Assembly (NCBI GenBank): GCA_964392365.1
Contig: CAYMPH010000017.1
Location: forward strand, 23,174-87,173
DNA from: CAYMPH01 sp964392365
GTDB taxonomy: Bacteria; Spirochaetota; UBA4802; UBA5550
Reading direction: 5' to 3'
DNA: 64,000 bases
Shown here: positions 34,603 to 43,682 of the stretch, one piece after another
Layout: each line of letters starts with the position of its first letter
How positions within the stretch are numbered: position 1 is the first letter of the stretch
Made by a program: the position numbers and the translations under genes
Notes under the pieces: generated by a model
What the model saw: only the letters and a program-made list of their open reading frames with translations
Told to the model about the DNA's origin: nothing
The model's database searches: none

Positions 34603-34687
34603 CATCTGCGATAACAACTCTGTTGCGGCCGCCTCTTTTCGCGCGATATAAAGCATCATCTGCCATTTTCAGCAGCGTGTCAGTATT
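34540..34687 (+). repeat. Right copy of the direct repeat flanking the NO island
   Basis: Intact, functional version of the 4Fe-4S/cyclase 3' junction that is also found, decayed and in the same orientation, at 26828-26978. Confidence 0.75.
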
Positions 34688-35854
34688 ATCAATAGACTCT
34701 GTTTTTCCGCGCATTGAAGCAACCCCAATGCTGATAGTCATGCTGACGGTTTTTCCGGGCTCGAATTCGACTTTACGGTTTTCAATAAAGGCTCTTATCT
34801 TTTCAGCGACATTTGCTGATGATTCTTTTTCATCAGGTATAATAATTAGAAATTCCTCTCCGCCAAAGCGTCCTACAAAATCAGATTTCCTGCAGTTTAT
34901 TTTCATCCAGTCGGATAAATGACGAAGTACTTCATCTCCTGCGAGATGTCCGTATGCATCGTTTATCGGCTTGAAATAATCAATATCTATCATTACACAT
35001 GTAAGCGGAGTATTGTAACGCTGGGAGCGGCCAAATTCTTCATTGAATATTTCAAGTATTTTCCTTCGATTGAATAAGCCTGTTAATTCGTCGTGAGTAG
35101 CCTGGTCTTCAATTTTTTTGTAAGCATCACTAAGTTTGACTAATAACCTTGTCAGCATAAAATATATAATCAAAATCAGAATAGTAGCAGTAAGAATTCC
35201 CAGAAAAATTAGAATAATCCTCTGCTGATCCATAGTTTTTTTTACATCGTTAATATTGAAAGTTACACTTATCCCGCCACGGATGTCTCCAACCTTGTAT
35301 CCCTGCTTTTCATGGCATTGCATACAGCTTTTTTCAACATTAAGAGGAGCCATGTATCTGTAAAATGAATTTCCGTTTATATCAGCTGTTGTAAATACCT
35401 CCTTTTCACCTTTTTCAAAACGCATCAGAGCATCTTTTTCAAAATTATCTGCAATGTTATTAGGATTCAGAGGTTTATTGCTTGTGATATTAAAAGTAAA
35501 TAGTCCGTCTTTTTGTGCAAGTTCAGATATTTCCCTGGTCATCAGTGCAGGATTTTTTTTAGTATATATTTTTCCGTCGCAGGTGCGCACATCGGGATTT
35601 TCAAGATACGGGTTGGAAGTTACGCCCTGGGTTTTTTCAACCAGAACCCCTCCAAATGAAGCATTCCATCTTCTGGTAAGAACTATCTGATTGAAGTGCG
35701 ACCTGGCTCTTGAAAGAATCTCATGCTTTATCAGTTTATCGTTTTGAATAACTGTTCCAATGAATACGCCCATAATAAACAGGATTATTACCAGACTGAT
35801 ATTGATTGTAAACCTTATCCAGACATTTGATTTTAAAAATTCAATCCGCTTCAT
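34556..35854 (-). CDS. Diguanylate cyclase with periplasmic haem-binding Tll0287-like sensor
   Basis: 432 residues. A first membrane helix (about 13-33), then a periplasmic Tll0287-like (DUF3365) domain with the c-type haem motif CMQCH near 185, a second helix (about 215-240) and a GGDEF domain. The active site is GGEEF near 343 and an RKSD inhibitory site lies 5 residues before it, so the enzyme should make c-di-GMP and be product-inhibited. Haem sensing of NO, oxygen or redox is likely given the domain and the neighbouring NO genes. The C-terminal tail after ALYRAK is polar and overlaps the opposite gene. Confidence 0.9.
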   Translation of the reverse strand: MKRIEFLKSNVWIRFTINISLVIILFIMGVFIGTVIQNDKLIKHEILSRARSHFNQIVLTRRWNASFGGVLVEKTQGVTSNPYLENPDVRTCDGKIYTKKNPALMTREISELAQKDGLFTFNITSNKPLNPNNIADNFEKDALMRFEKGEKEVFTTADINGNSFYRYMAPLNVEKSCMQCHEKQGYKVGDIRGGISVTFNINDVKKTMDQQRIILIFLGILTATILILIIYFMLTRLLVKLSDAYKKIEDQATHDELTGLFNRRKILEIFNEEFGRSQRYNTPLTCVMIDIDYFKPINDAYGHLAGDEVLRHLSDWMKINCRKSDFVGRFGGEEFLIIIPDEKESSANVAEKIRAFIENRKVEFEPGKTVSMTISIGVASMRGKTESIDNTDTLLKMADDALYRAKRGGRNRVVIADVKSLQDREIQSESLQ

Positions 35855-35928
35855 TTATTATTTCTCCGGTACTGTTAGAATTGATTTTTCTTATTTATAA
35901 GATATATTGAGTGTTTAAATGTATCTAC

Positions 35929-35956
35929 AATTTACATAGATAAATTTATTTGTCAA
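35929..35956 (-). promoter_or_regulatory. Candidate promoter of the diguanylate cyclase gene
   Basis: On the minus strand TTGACA, 16-base spacer, TAAATT, about 75 bases before the start codon. Confidence 0.35.
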
Positions 35957-35976
35957 GGATGAAGTTATTAATAATA

Positions 35977-36012
35977 ATTAACCTGTTTTGATCTAGATAA
36001 AAACAGGTTAAT
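35977..36012 (-). terminator. 13-bp perfect hairpin after the OmpA-type gene
   Basis: ATTAACCTGTTTT pairs perfectly with AAAACAGGTTAAT around a 10-base loop. It lies about 55 bases beyond the stop of the leftward OmpA-type gene. No real T-run follows on that strand, so terminator is the best but not certain reading. Confidence 0.4.
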
Positions 36013-36067
36013 ACATTACAGATATTTGAAAGTAAATTAAAGGGGTGCCGGACTTGTAATATTTTAG

Positions 36068-37813
36068 CTATTTACTTATAATTTTAATCTCCGCCCGCCT
36101 GTTTAAGCTGCTTGCGTATCTGCTTTTTGATTTAACTGCAGAATGTCTTGATCCTGCACCAATGACTTTAATTCTGCATGGATCGATTCCCATTTTCAGG
36201 AGATATCTTTGAATTGAAAGCGCTCTGAAATAGCTTAACCTGATATTTGATTCAGGCTTTCCCCATCTATCAGCATGGCCGGTTATTGATATTCGAATTT
36301 TTTCATCATCTCTTAATGTTTCAACAAGTTTCTGAAGTTTTGGTATTTCGTTCAGCCTTAGTTTTGATGAATTGAATGAAAAATATATCGGCTTAAAACC
36401 ATTGCCGTTATTATTTTCTTTAATGGGGCGGATTATTTCATTTTCATCATCTGTTTTTTTTATTTTTTCTTTTTTAATGACAATTTCTTTTTCTTCGGGT
36501 TCCACTTTTTTTTCAGGCTCTGTTTTCTTTTCAACATTGCTGAACTCAGGAATAAGTTTTATTGTTATGCTGTTGGCCTGGCCTTTATCTATAGCATGAC
36601 TTTTACGGTATGTTTCATATCCGGTTTTAAATACTTCAGTATAAATCCAGGATGTTTTCGGCCCTGCGCTGATTCTTATTTTTCCGTCAGAGTCTGTTTT
36701 TTTTGAAACAGTATCATCGGGATCCGCATCCGGGTTTTTTGAGTTTACGAATCCTATGCGCGTTGTTCCAGTAAGTGATTTGCCTGTTTCGGAATTTATC
36801 AGTTCAATTACAATTGAAGAGTTTGCCGTAGATATAATTTCAGCCTGTTTTTTCTTTTCAGGCTCAACAGCTTCTTCGCGTTTTTTCTGTTTCTTTACTT
36901 CATCCGGAACTTCCGCATAATAAATGTCGTATCCGCCGTAACCGCCTGATCTGCTTGAACAGAAATAAATCATATCACCGACTTCTGTTAAAAACATATC
37001 ATTTTCATCGGAATTTATTTTGGAACCGAGATTTACCGCTTCACCGAATTTTCCATCAACATATGAAACAAAATAGAGATCCCATCCGCCATAACCGCCT
37101 TTTCTCATTGATGAAAAATAAAAACCGGCTCTATTATTCGATGGAACCAGTCCAAGATCATAATTGCCTGTATTTACTGGAGCCGGCAGTTCCTCAACTT
37201 CTGAATATTCACCATTGGCAAATGTTGCCTTCATGATTTTGGCCCGTTTAATGTTTCTGTAAGGCCACCTTGAAAAATACAGTGTTGATCTGTCAGGGCT
37301 TAATGATGGAGAGCGTTCATTCAATGTTGTGTTTACATCGCCTTTGATGGGAACAGGTTTTGACCAGTGCCCGTCAATCAGATTGGAAATGTATATATCG
37401 TAAGTTACTCTTGAAGATCCGTCATCAGAGACATGAGGACGCAGGCTTTCTTTTCTGTCTGATGAAAAAAGCAGTACATCGCCCTCAGGAGTTATAAAAG
37501 GGGTTTCGTCATTATCTTTGGAATTAATTTCATTCATGAATTCAGGTTCAGTCCATTTGCCTTTTCTGAAGTATGATATATATATGTTGTGTGAATCCTC
37601 TTTTTCGGTTTTTGAGCTGAACACCATTGTTTTTCCGTCTGCAGTAATGGACGGGGAGAAGTCATCGCCGCTGGAATTGATTACAGAACCGAGATTCATA
37701 ACCTTATCAACATTAATAGAATCTTTTGATTCTATTTTACTTTTGATGATAAATCCGCCGATTACAACAATAGATACAGCAAGAATTATAATATAATAGC
37801 GCGATTTGAACAT
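36068..37813 (-). CDS. PD40/TolB-like repeat protein with OmpA peptidoglycan-binding domain
   Basis: 581 residues. An N-terminal helix (about 5-23) anchors or exports it. Residues about 40-310 hold PD40 (TolB-like propeller) repeats (SPSITADGKTMVFSSK, TPFITPEGDVLLFSSDR, SPSLSPDRSTLYFSR). A carboxypeptidase-regulatory-like Ig segment follows (about 335-420), then a charged linker. The C-terminal OmpA domain (about 475-581) has FSFNSSKLR, ISITGHADRWG and the NRRAEI end that binds peptidoglycan. It is likely periplasmic and tethers the inner or outer membrane to the wall. Divergent from mtaB. Confidence 0.88.
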   Translation of the reverse strand: MFKSRYYIIILAVSIVVIGGFIIKSKIESKDSINVDKVMNLGSVINSSGDDFSPSITADGKTMVFSSKTEKEDSHNIYISYFRKGKWTEPEFMNEINSKDNDETPFITPEGDVLLFSSDRKESLRPHVSDDGSSRVTYDIYISNLIDGHWSKPVPIKGDVNTTLNERSPSLSPDRSTLYFSRWPYRNIKRAKIMKATFANGEYSEVEELPAPVNTGNYDLGLVPSNNRAGFYFSSMRKGGYGGWDLYFVSYVDGKFGEAVNLGSKINSDENDMFLTEVGDMIYFCSSRSGGYGGYDIYYAEVPDEVKKQKKREEAVEPEKKKQAEIISTANSSIVIELINSETGKSLTGTTRIGFVNSKNPDADPDDTVSKKTDSDGKIRISAGPKTSWIYTEVFKTGYETYRKSHAIDKGQANSITIKLIPEFSNVEKKTEPEKKVEPEEKEIVIKKEKIKKTDDENEIIRPIKENNNGNGFKPIYFSFNSSKLRLNEIPKLQKLVETLRDDEKIRISITGHADRWGKPESNIRLSYFRALSIQRYLLKMGIDPCRIKVIGAGSRHSAVKSKSRYASSLNRRAEIKIISK

Positions 37814-37891
37814 AGTTTTATCCAGTGTTTTAATGTATGTTTCTTCTTATATATTATCGATTGGCTGATGATATTTCTTCAATATTAAATA

Positions 37892-37919
37892 TTGACACAG
37901 AAATGCTTATTTATAAATT
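37892..37919 (+). promoter_or_regulatory. Candidate promoter of the mtaB operon
   Basis: TTGACA, 16-base spacer, TAAATT ending 6 bases before the mtaB ATG. If used, the message would start at or next to the start codon (leaderless). Confidence 0.4.
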
Positions 37920-37925
37920 TAATTT

Positions 37926-39173
37926 ATGCAGAAAACATTTTCAATAAAAACACTTGGTTGCAAGCTAAACCAGTATGATTCAGCAGAAATTGCCGGCAGG
38001 TTTATTGACAATGGATGGCTGCCGCTTCCTTTCGGGGAGGAAACAGATGTAGTTATTGTAAATACCTGCGCAGTTACTGATAAAAGCGAGAAGAAATGCA
38101 GAAGTTTTATAAGGCAGGCTGTAAAATTTTCAGGAAACGGGAAGATTATTGTAACAGGCTGTATGGCAGATGCATCTTTGGGAAAAACATCTGAAATTGA
38201 CGGCATTACTGAAATTTTTTTAAATGCTGATAAGGAAAAAATTTTTTATACAGCATCCGGTTCTGCAGAGACTGTCATAGCTGATAAGCCTATGCCTTTT
38301 AATCATACAAGAGCTTTTATAAAAATACAGGACGGATGCGATGGTGAATGCGCATACTGCATAGTGCCGTCAGTCCGTGGAAAAGCTGTGAGCAGAAAAT
38401 ACAACGATATTATAGATCATGCAAAAAAGCTTATTGATTCAGGATGCCCTGAAATTGTATTAACCGGAATAACCATAGGCGGTTATGATTATGAAGGTAA
38501 AAAAATTGCTGATCTCGCAGAAAATTTAGCCTCTTTGCCGGGAAAATTCAGAATAAGGATTACATCCATTGAGCCGGATCACGTTGATGACAGGCTGATT
38601 GATGTTTACAGTATGGATAAAATCTGCAGTCATATACATCTGCCTTTGCAGTCCGGTTCTGACAAAATCCTTGAAATAATGAAAAGACCATATACTGTTT
38701 CCGGTTATTTGGATATTGTGGAAAAAATCAGAAAAGTTCATCCTGATATAGCTATTGGAACAGATATAATGGTTGGATTTCCAGGGGAAACAGGAACCGA
38801 ATTCAATGAAACTCTTGACACCTCAGAAAAAGCCGGATATTCTTACATCCATCAATTTACCTTTTCAAAAAGATCAGGAACCGCAGCTGCAGTTCTTGAA
38901 AATGGATCAGAACTTGTTTTTTTAAATAGAAGGTCAATATTGCTTAAAAATCTTGCCGAGGAACTTTCGCTTAAATACAGGAAGAAATTTTCAGGTAAGA
39001 TTCTTGAGTGCGTTATTGAAAAAGGAAATACATCTTATGTTGCAACATCCGGAAATTATTTGAAAATAAATCTGGAAAAGGCAGACGAATCTTTTATAGG
39101 AACTGTTTATCCGGTGAAAATAACTGAATTAATCGGGAATAAAATTATCGGGGAACTGGTGGATTATAAATGA
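37926..39173 (+). CDS. mtaB: tRNA t6A37 methylthiotransferase MtaB
   Basis: 415 residues. It converts t6A37 of tRNAs to ms2t6A by radical SAM chemistry with two 4Fe-4S clusters. N-terminal UPF0004 domain: TLGCKLNQYDSAE, VNTCAVT and VTGCM give the three auxiliary-cluster Cys. Radical SAM domain: the CDGECAYC motif (CxxxCxxC) near 139. A C-terminal TRAM-like part follows. Family-typical start; no Shine-Dalgarno sequence is visible before it. It overlaps the following peptidase gene by 4 bases. Confidence 0.93.
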   Translation: MQKTFSIKTLGCKLNQYDSAEIAGRFIDNGWLPLPFGEETDVVIVNTCAVTDKSEKKCRSFIRQAVKFSGNGKIIVTGCMADASLGKTSEIDGITEIFLNADKEKIFYTASGSAETVIADKPMPFNHTRAFIKIQDGCDGECAYCIVPSVRGKAVSRKYNDIIDHAKKLIDSGCPEIVLTGITIGGYDYEGKKIADLAENLASLPGKFRIRITSIEPDHVDDRLIDVYSMDKICSHIHLPLQSGSDKILEIMKRPYTVSGYLDIVEKIRKVHPDIAIGTDIMVGFPGETGTEFNETLDTSEKAGYSYIHQFTFSKRSGTAAAVLENGSELVFLNRRSILLKNLAEELSLKYRKKFSGKILECVIEKGNTSYVATSGNYLKINLEKADESFIGTVYPVKITELIGNKIIGELVDYK

Positions 39174-40246
39174 ATTATTTAGAGAGAATGACAAGATTGA
39201 GGAAAAGTCTTTCAGCTGCTGAAAAATTCCCTTATCTGATTTCAGATTTGGTTAATATAAAATATCTGACCGGATTTAACGGCTCTTACGCTTATATCAT
39301 AATTGGAAAAAAATATACCTGTTTCATAACTGATTCAAGATATGAGGAAATTGCTTCCAGCCTGTTAGACTCAAAAACAGATCTTGTTCTGCAGAAATCA
39401 GACCTGTTTAATACTATTAAGGAATATCTTCCGAAGCAGGAAAAAAAATTATTTATTGAGGAGCATTCAACTCCGCTTTCATTTTTTACGAGTTTGAAAA
39501 AAACTCTCAAAGGCGTTAAGATTATTCCTGCTGGGGATGATGTGAATTCTTTGAGAATGATTAAGGATAATGAAGAAATAATTCTTTTAATAAAAGCTGC
39601 AGATATTGTTGATGAATGCTTCCTCCATATATTGAAATTTATTAAAATTGGAATTACTGAATGGGATATTTCAAATGAGATAGAATTTTTTTTCAGAAAG
39701 AACGGATGCAGGAAAAGCTCATTTCCTTCTATTGTTGCAAGCGGTTCAGGATCTTCAATGCCTCATTATGAAACTTCGATGAAGAAAAAAATTAAATATG
39801 GAGATACGATTCTTATTGACATGGGATGCGAGTTTTCAGGTTATAATTCAGACTTGACAAGAACCCTGTTTACAGGGAAGATTGATAAGAATATAGAAAA
39901 AATATACGCAGTGGTCAGGAATGCGCAGGAGACTGCACTCGCAAAAATCAAGCCCGGTATGCTTAGCGGCGACGCTGATGCTCTTGCAAGGGATGTTATT
40001 GCAGATGAGGGTTATGGTGATTTTTTCGGTCATTCTCTCGGACATGGAGTAGGTCTTGATATTCATGAACTGCCTGCGTTAAAAAAGGGCGGAGGAATTA
40101 AACTTCCGGTGAATTCCGTGCTTACAGTTGAGCCTGGAATATATCTTCCCGGAAAAGGCGGCGTCCGTATTGAGGACACATGCATTATAACTGAAAAGGG
40201 ATGTGAAGCATTAACGAAATCCCCGAAAGATTTTATAATTATTTAA
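39170..40246 (+). CDS. Xaa-Pro aminopeptidase / M24 metallopeptidase
   Basis: 358 residues. An N-terminal creatinase-like domain (about 1-125) precedes the pita-bread M24 domain. The five metal ligands are visible: two Asp in IDMGCEFSGYNSDLTRT, His in FGHSLGHGVGLDIHE, Glu in TVEPGIY and Glu in RIEDT. It should remove N-terminal residues before proline. Coupled to mtaB before and followed 9 bases later by efp, an arrangement frequent in bacteria. Signal peptide absent, so cytoplasmic. Confidence 0.9.
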   Translation: MNYLERMTRLRKSLSAAEKFPYLISDLVNIKYLTGFNGSYAYIIIGKKYTCFITDSRYEEIASSLLDSKTDLVLQKSDLFNTIKEYLPKQEKKLFIEEHSTPLSFFTSLKKTLKGVKIIPAGDDVNSLRMIKDNEEIILLIKAADIVDECFLHILKFIKIGITEWDISNEIEFFFRKNGCRKSSFPSIVASGSGSSMPHYETSMKKKIKYGDTILIDMGCEFSGYNSDLTRTLFTGKIDKNIEKIYAVVRNAQETALAKIKPGMLSGDADALARDVIADEGYGDFFGHSLGHGVGLDIHELPALKKGGGIKLPVNSVLTVEPGIYLPGKGGVRIEDTCIITEKGCEALTKSPKDFIII

Positions 40247-40255
40247 AGAGGCAAA

Positions 40256-40816
40256 ATGATATCAACTAATGATTTAAAAAAAGGAACAGTCCTGAAAATT
40301 GAAAAAGAACTGTTTTCTGTAGTGGATTTTCAGCATGTAAAACCGGGCAAGGGCGGTGCATTTGTTCGGACGAAAATCAAAAATATGAAGAAGGGCACTA
40401 CAATTGAAAGAACATTCCGTGCCGGTGAAAAGGTTGAGGATGTTCGTCTGGAAACAAGGTCAATGCAGTATTTATATGACGAGGGTGAAACTCTGGTTTT
40501 TATGGATACTTCCTCATATGAGCAGGAGTCTATTCAGAAATCAGCAATAGGCGACGCGCTTATGTTTTTAAAAGAGCAGGATATAGTCAATATAGCAATG
40601 TATGAAGGCGAACCGGTTACTATTGAGCCGCCGAATTTTGTTACGCTGAAAGTTACATATGCAGAACCCGGTATCAAGGGTGATACTGCCACAAACGTAT
40701 CAAAACCGGTGAAGGTGGAAACCGGCGCCGAGGTTAGAGTTCCGCTTTTTGTAAATGAAGGCGATATGATTAAGGTAGACACAAGAACCGGCGAATATGT
40801 TGAGAGGGTGAAATAA
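40256..40816 (+). CDS. efp: Elongation factor P
   Basis: 186 residues, standard. It relieves ribosome stalling at proline runs. The modifiable Lys loop is KPGKGGAFVRTK near residues 29-40, followed by the domain II and III OB folds and the signature YAEPGIKGDTA. The Lys-tip context suggests lysylation by EpmA/EpmB or no modification; neither gene is in the window. Confidence 0.95.
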   Translation: MISTNDLKKGTVLKIEKELFSVVDFQHVKPGKGGAFVRTKIKNMKKGTTIERTFRAGEKVEDVRLETRSMQYLYDEGETLVFMDTSSYEQESIQKSAIGDALMFLKEQDIVNIAMYEGEPVTIEPPNFVTLKVTYAEPGIKGDTATNVSKPVKVETGAEVRVPLFVNEGDMIKVDTRTGEYVERVK

Positions 40817-40820
40817 TCCT

Positions 40821-41048
40821 ATGAATGATTTTCTAAGCGAGGCTGCAGACTGGATAAGAAATAATCCTGGAAAAGCTGCAGGAGTTTTTATCGGATTTCT
40901 TGCAGGCCTTTTAATTCTGACACTTGGCCCTGTGCAGACCCTGCTTATTGCATTATTTGTTTTCATTGGATATATTATCGGAAAGCTGAAGGACGATGAT
41001 GTTTCTGTCATTGACCAGATAAAACGAATATTTAACAGAGACCGCTGA
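40821..41048 (+). CDS. Small integral membrane protein (DUF2273-like)
   Basis: 75 residues. A helical start (FLSEAADWIRNNPGKAAGVF) leads into two close hydrophobic segments (about 20-52), the second ending in IGYIIGKLKDD, the pattern of DUF2273. A charged tail follows. Commonly next to alkaline-shock (Asp23) genes in Firmicutes; none is here. It lies 4 bases after efp. Confidence 0.65.
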   Translation: MNDFLSEAADWIRNNPGKAAGVFIGFLAGLLILTLGPVQTLLIALFVFIGYIIGKLKDDDVSVIDQIKRIFNRDR

Positions 41049-41054
41049 AAAAAA

Positions 41055-42260
41055 TTGGATACAAGCAGCATATTTCTTTTAAGCGAAGCCTATAAGGCTT
41101 TTAAATCGAAAAGGTATTCTGAATCAGCTGTATTGATTGAAAAGATAAATCTTTACCCCTCTCATATGCGTGATCCTTATCCGCATTTTCTTCTTGCTCT
41201 TTCTTATTTATTTACTAACAGGTTTGATCTTTCTGAAAAAGAAATCATCAGAATGAAATCAATAGATGCACATTATCCTCCGCTTCTTCAGCTGCAGGCT
41301 TTTTTAAGCATGAAATCTGCAAAAGATTCAGATGCTGCTGTTTCAGCTTATATTGATCTGTCTTCGAAAAATATAGGTGATAAGTTTGCAAAACGGGCAT
41401 TGAAGAATCTTCGTTCCGGTGAATCATTTTCAGCTTTTCAGCAGAAGGCAAAACTTATTGATTTTGTTTATATCCCTAAGCCGTCTAAAAGTATACCCCG
41501 CAGCAATGATAAAAAAATCAGGAATAAATATATTTCCGGCAGAGGAAACAGATATTTAAAAAAAACAGTTTTAGTTTTCGGAATTGTATCTTTAGTAGGA
41601 ATTATAATTTCTGCGGTTTTTATTTATGCTGATTTTAATGTTTATGACAGGTTGAAATCCGGAATAACATCTGTAATTTCTTTAGCTGAAAATATTCCTC
41701 CAAATGAAACTGTTGATATGATGAATATTTCAGGTCCCGAATATGAACTTATAAGAAAAATAAACGAGCGCGCTGTTCCGGAATTTTATTATTCCTCTCA
41801 GGAAATGCTTGCAGATTTTAACAATGCAAGGTTTCTTATAAAAAAAGGAGAACACAACAAAGCTGTTCTCCTTTTAAACAGGATAATGAACAGCAATGCA
41901 GGAATGAATGTAAAAGAAAAAACTGATTTCCTGATAAAATATATAACTGAAAGTGATGACAGGAAATATGAGAATATACTATATTCAACTATACTGGAAA
42001 AGCCTTATCTGTATAGGGGGTTTGCGCTTGTGTGGTCGGGAAAAGCTGCAAATGTAAAAAATAAAAACGGTAAAGTTATATTTAATCTGATGATTGATTA
42101 CAGGGAAAAAGAGAGATTTTCAGGTATGGCTGATATTTTCTGCGATGAAAAATCTGAAATAAAAAACGGAGATTCCGTCGCGGTGTCTGGAATTTTTATC
42201 AACGCCATGACGGAATCCAAAAGGCCATATATTCAGGCAAGGGAAATTAAAAAACTGTAA
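41055..42260 (+). CDS. TPR-like membrane protein with OB-like C-terminus
   Basis: 401 residues beginning at TTG, 6 bases after the DUF2273-like gene; I see no nearer ATG that keeps the first helices. Residues 1-130 form TPR-like helix pairs (LSEAYKAFKSKRYSESA, FLLALSYLFTNRFD). A basic stretch precedes a single membrane helix at about 174-195. The exported part ends with an OB-like strand set (WSGKAANVKNKNGKVIF, GDSVAVSGIF, PYIQAREIKKL) similar to tRNA_anti-like domains. No family name is clear. It converges with the symporter gene 3 bases away. Confidence 0.6.
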   Translation: MDTSSIFLLSEAYKAFKSKRYSESAVLIEKINLYPSHMRDPYPHFLLALSYLFTNRFDLSEKEIIRMKSIDAHYPPLLQLQAFLSMKSAKDSDAAVSAYIDLSSKNIGDKFAKRALKNLRSGESFSAFQQKAKLIDFVYIPKPSKSIPRSNDKKIRNKYISGRGNRYLKKTVLVFGIVSLVGIIISAVFIYADFNVYDRLKSGITSVISLAENIPPNETVDMMNISGPEYELIRKINERAVPEFYYSSQEMLADFNNARFLIKKGEHNKAVLLLNRIMNSNAGMNVKEKTDFLIKYITESDDRKYENILYSTILEKPYLYRGFALVWSGKAANVKNKNGKVIFNLMIDYREKERFSGMADIFCDEKSEIKNGDSVAVSGIFINAMTESKRPYIQAREIKKL

Positions 42261-42263
42261 TAA

Positions 42264-43637
42264 TTATTTGCTCCCGCCTTCTTTTTTCCTGATAGTATCA
42301 AGAATCTCTGCATATCTTTTTTCATCTATAGGATAAAAATATAATATTACAGCACCGAGAACGAAAATTGCTGCCGGAACCGGTCCGAGGAAAATTCTGA
42401 TTCCAAGTTTTGCGCTTTCGCTCTGAATTGCATCAGGAATATAGCCGCTTATGCTTAATATCCATCCCATTAAAAATACTGAAAGAGCCTGTCCGATTTT
42501 TAAAGCCCAGGTCCATATTCCGTAATATGCTCCTTCACGTCTTTCTCCTGTAAGCATATAATCGTATTCTATCGCATCAGGGAGCATGGCATATGGCATT
42601 GCATAGGTGAATCCCATTCCGACTCCAGCCAGGAACATCATGCCGAAAGTGAATGACAAATCCATCTTGTGTGCAAAGAAAAACAGAACCATGCAGATGA
42701 ATGCTATAATCAGCATTCCAGAACCATAAACAGTTTTCTTCCCGATTTTTTTTGCAAGTATAACGCTAACCGGTATAAAAATCATTGCAGTTACTAGAAG
42801 AATGAGGAGAGCTATTGTTGTTTTTTCCTCGCTTCCCATAATATATTTAAAAAAGTAAATGAGTATTCCGCTCACAGTTGTAATTGACATGATATGAAAA
42901 ACATATGCACCGAGTATCAGAAGAAACGGTTTGTTTTTAAAAACTGATAAATATGTTTTAATGAAGCCAAGAGATTGAGCAGGTTTTGTTTCCGGCTCTT
43001 TAATCGAAAAAACAGTAATGAGCGCGGTAATGAGCATTACTGTTCCGAAAATAATTCCCATAACCATGAATCCGGTTGTTTTGTCCGGAAATGCTTTAAC
43101 AATCGGAAGTGCTGCTCCTGCTCCTGCAAGAGTTCCTATTACAGCGAAACCGAAGCGGAAACCGTTAAGGCTTGAACGTTCATGGAAATCCTGAGTGAGT
43201 TCAGGTGTAAGGGAGCTGTATGGTATACTTACTGTGGAATAAGATGTGCTTAGTATAATGAATACAATAAGAGCCCAGATAAAAAGTGAAGTCTGATTTC
43301 CGGCAATTCCGGGAATGTATATTGATGGATTTGTAAAAATCAATATCATAGCCAGAAACATGGGAATAGCACCAGCTAGCATATAGGGTCTTCTTCTGCC
43401 GAAAGAACTTTTTGTCCTATCAGATGCATAGCCTATAATAGGATCATAAAAAGCATCCCATAATCTGCCTATCATGAGCGCAGTTCCGGCTAAACCTGCT
43501 GAAAGGCCTACTGTATCTGTCATAAAATTAAGCAGTACGAAAGATATTGCTGTGAAGAAAAGATTTCCTCCAAGATCGCAAACACCGAAACCGAGCTTTG
43601 TTTTCAATGGAAGATTCATGATTTTTTGTTCTGTCAT
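42264..43637 (-). CDS. GPH-type sugar:cation symporter (MFS)
   Basis: 457 residues with twelve membrane helices. The N-terminal half has LKTKLGFGVCDLGGN and GRLWDAFYDPIIGYASDRTKSSFGRRRPYML, split here at 48-78, the hallmark of the glycoside-pentoside-hexuronide family. It probably imports a disaccharide or oligosaccharide with Na+ or H+. It lies 45 bases downstream of malQ on the same strand, so maltose or maltodextrin is the likely substrate. That substrate is inference from context. Confidence 0.87.
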   Translation of the reverse strand: MTEQKIMNLPLKTKLGFGVCDLGGNLFFTAISFVLLNFMTDTVGLSAGLAGTALMIGRLWDAFYDPIIGYASDRTKSSFGRRRPYMLAGAIPMFLAMILIFTNPSIYIPGIAGNQTSLFIWALIVFIILSTSYSTVSIPYSSLTPELTQDFHERSSLNGFRFGFAVIGTLAGAGAALPIVKAFPDKTTGFMVMGIIFGTVMLITALITVFSIKEPETKPAQSLGFIKTYLSVFKNKPFLLILGAYVFHIMSITTVSGILIYFFKYIMGSEEKTTIALLILLVTAMIFIPVSVILAKKIGKKTVYGSGMLIIAFICMVLFFFAHKMDLSFTFGMMFLAGVGMGFTYAMPYAMLPDAIEYDYMLTGERREGAYYGIWTWALKIGQALSVFLMGWILSISGYIPDAIQSESAKLGIRIFLGPVPAAIFVLGAVILYFYPIDEKRYAEILDTIRKKEGGSK

Positions 43638-43682
43638 TGGCTTATCCTTGTATTGATTTGTGATTATAGACTGTTATAAAAT

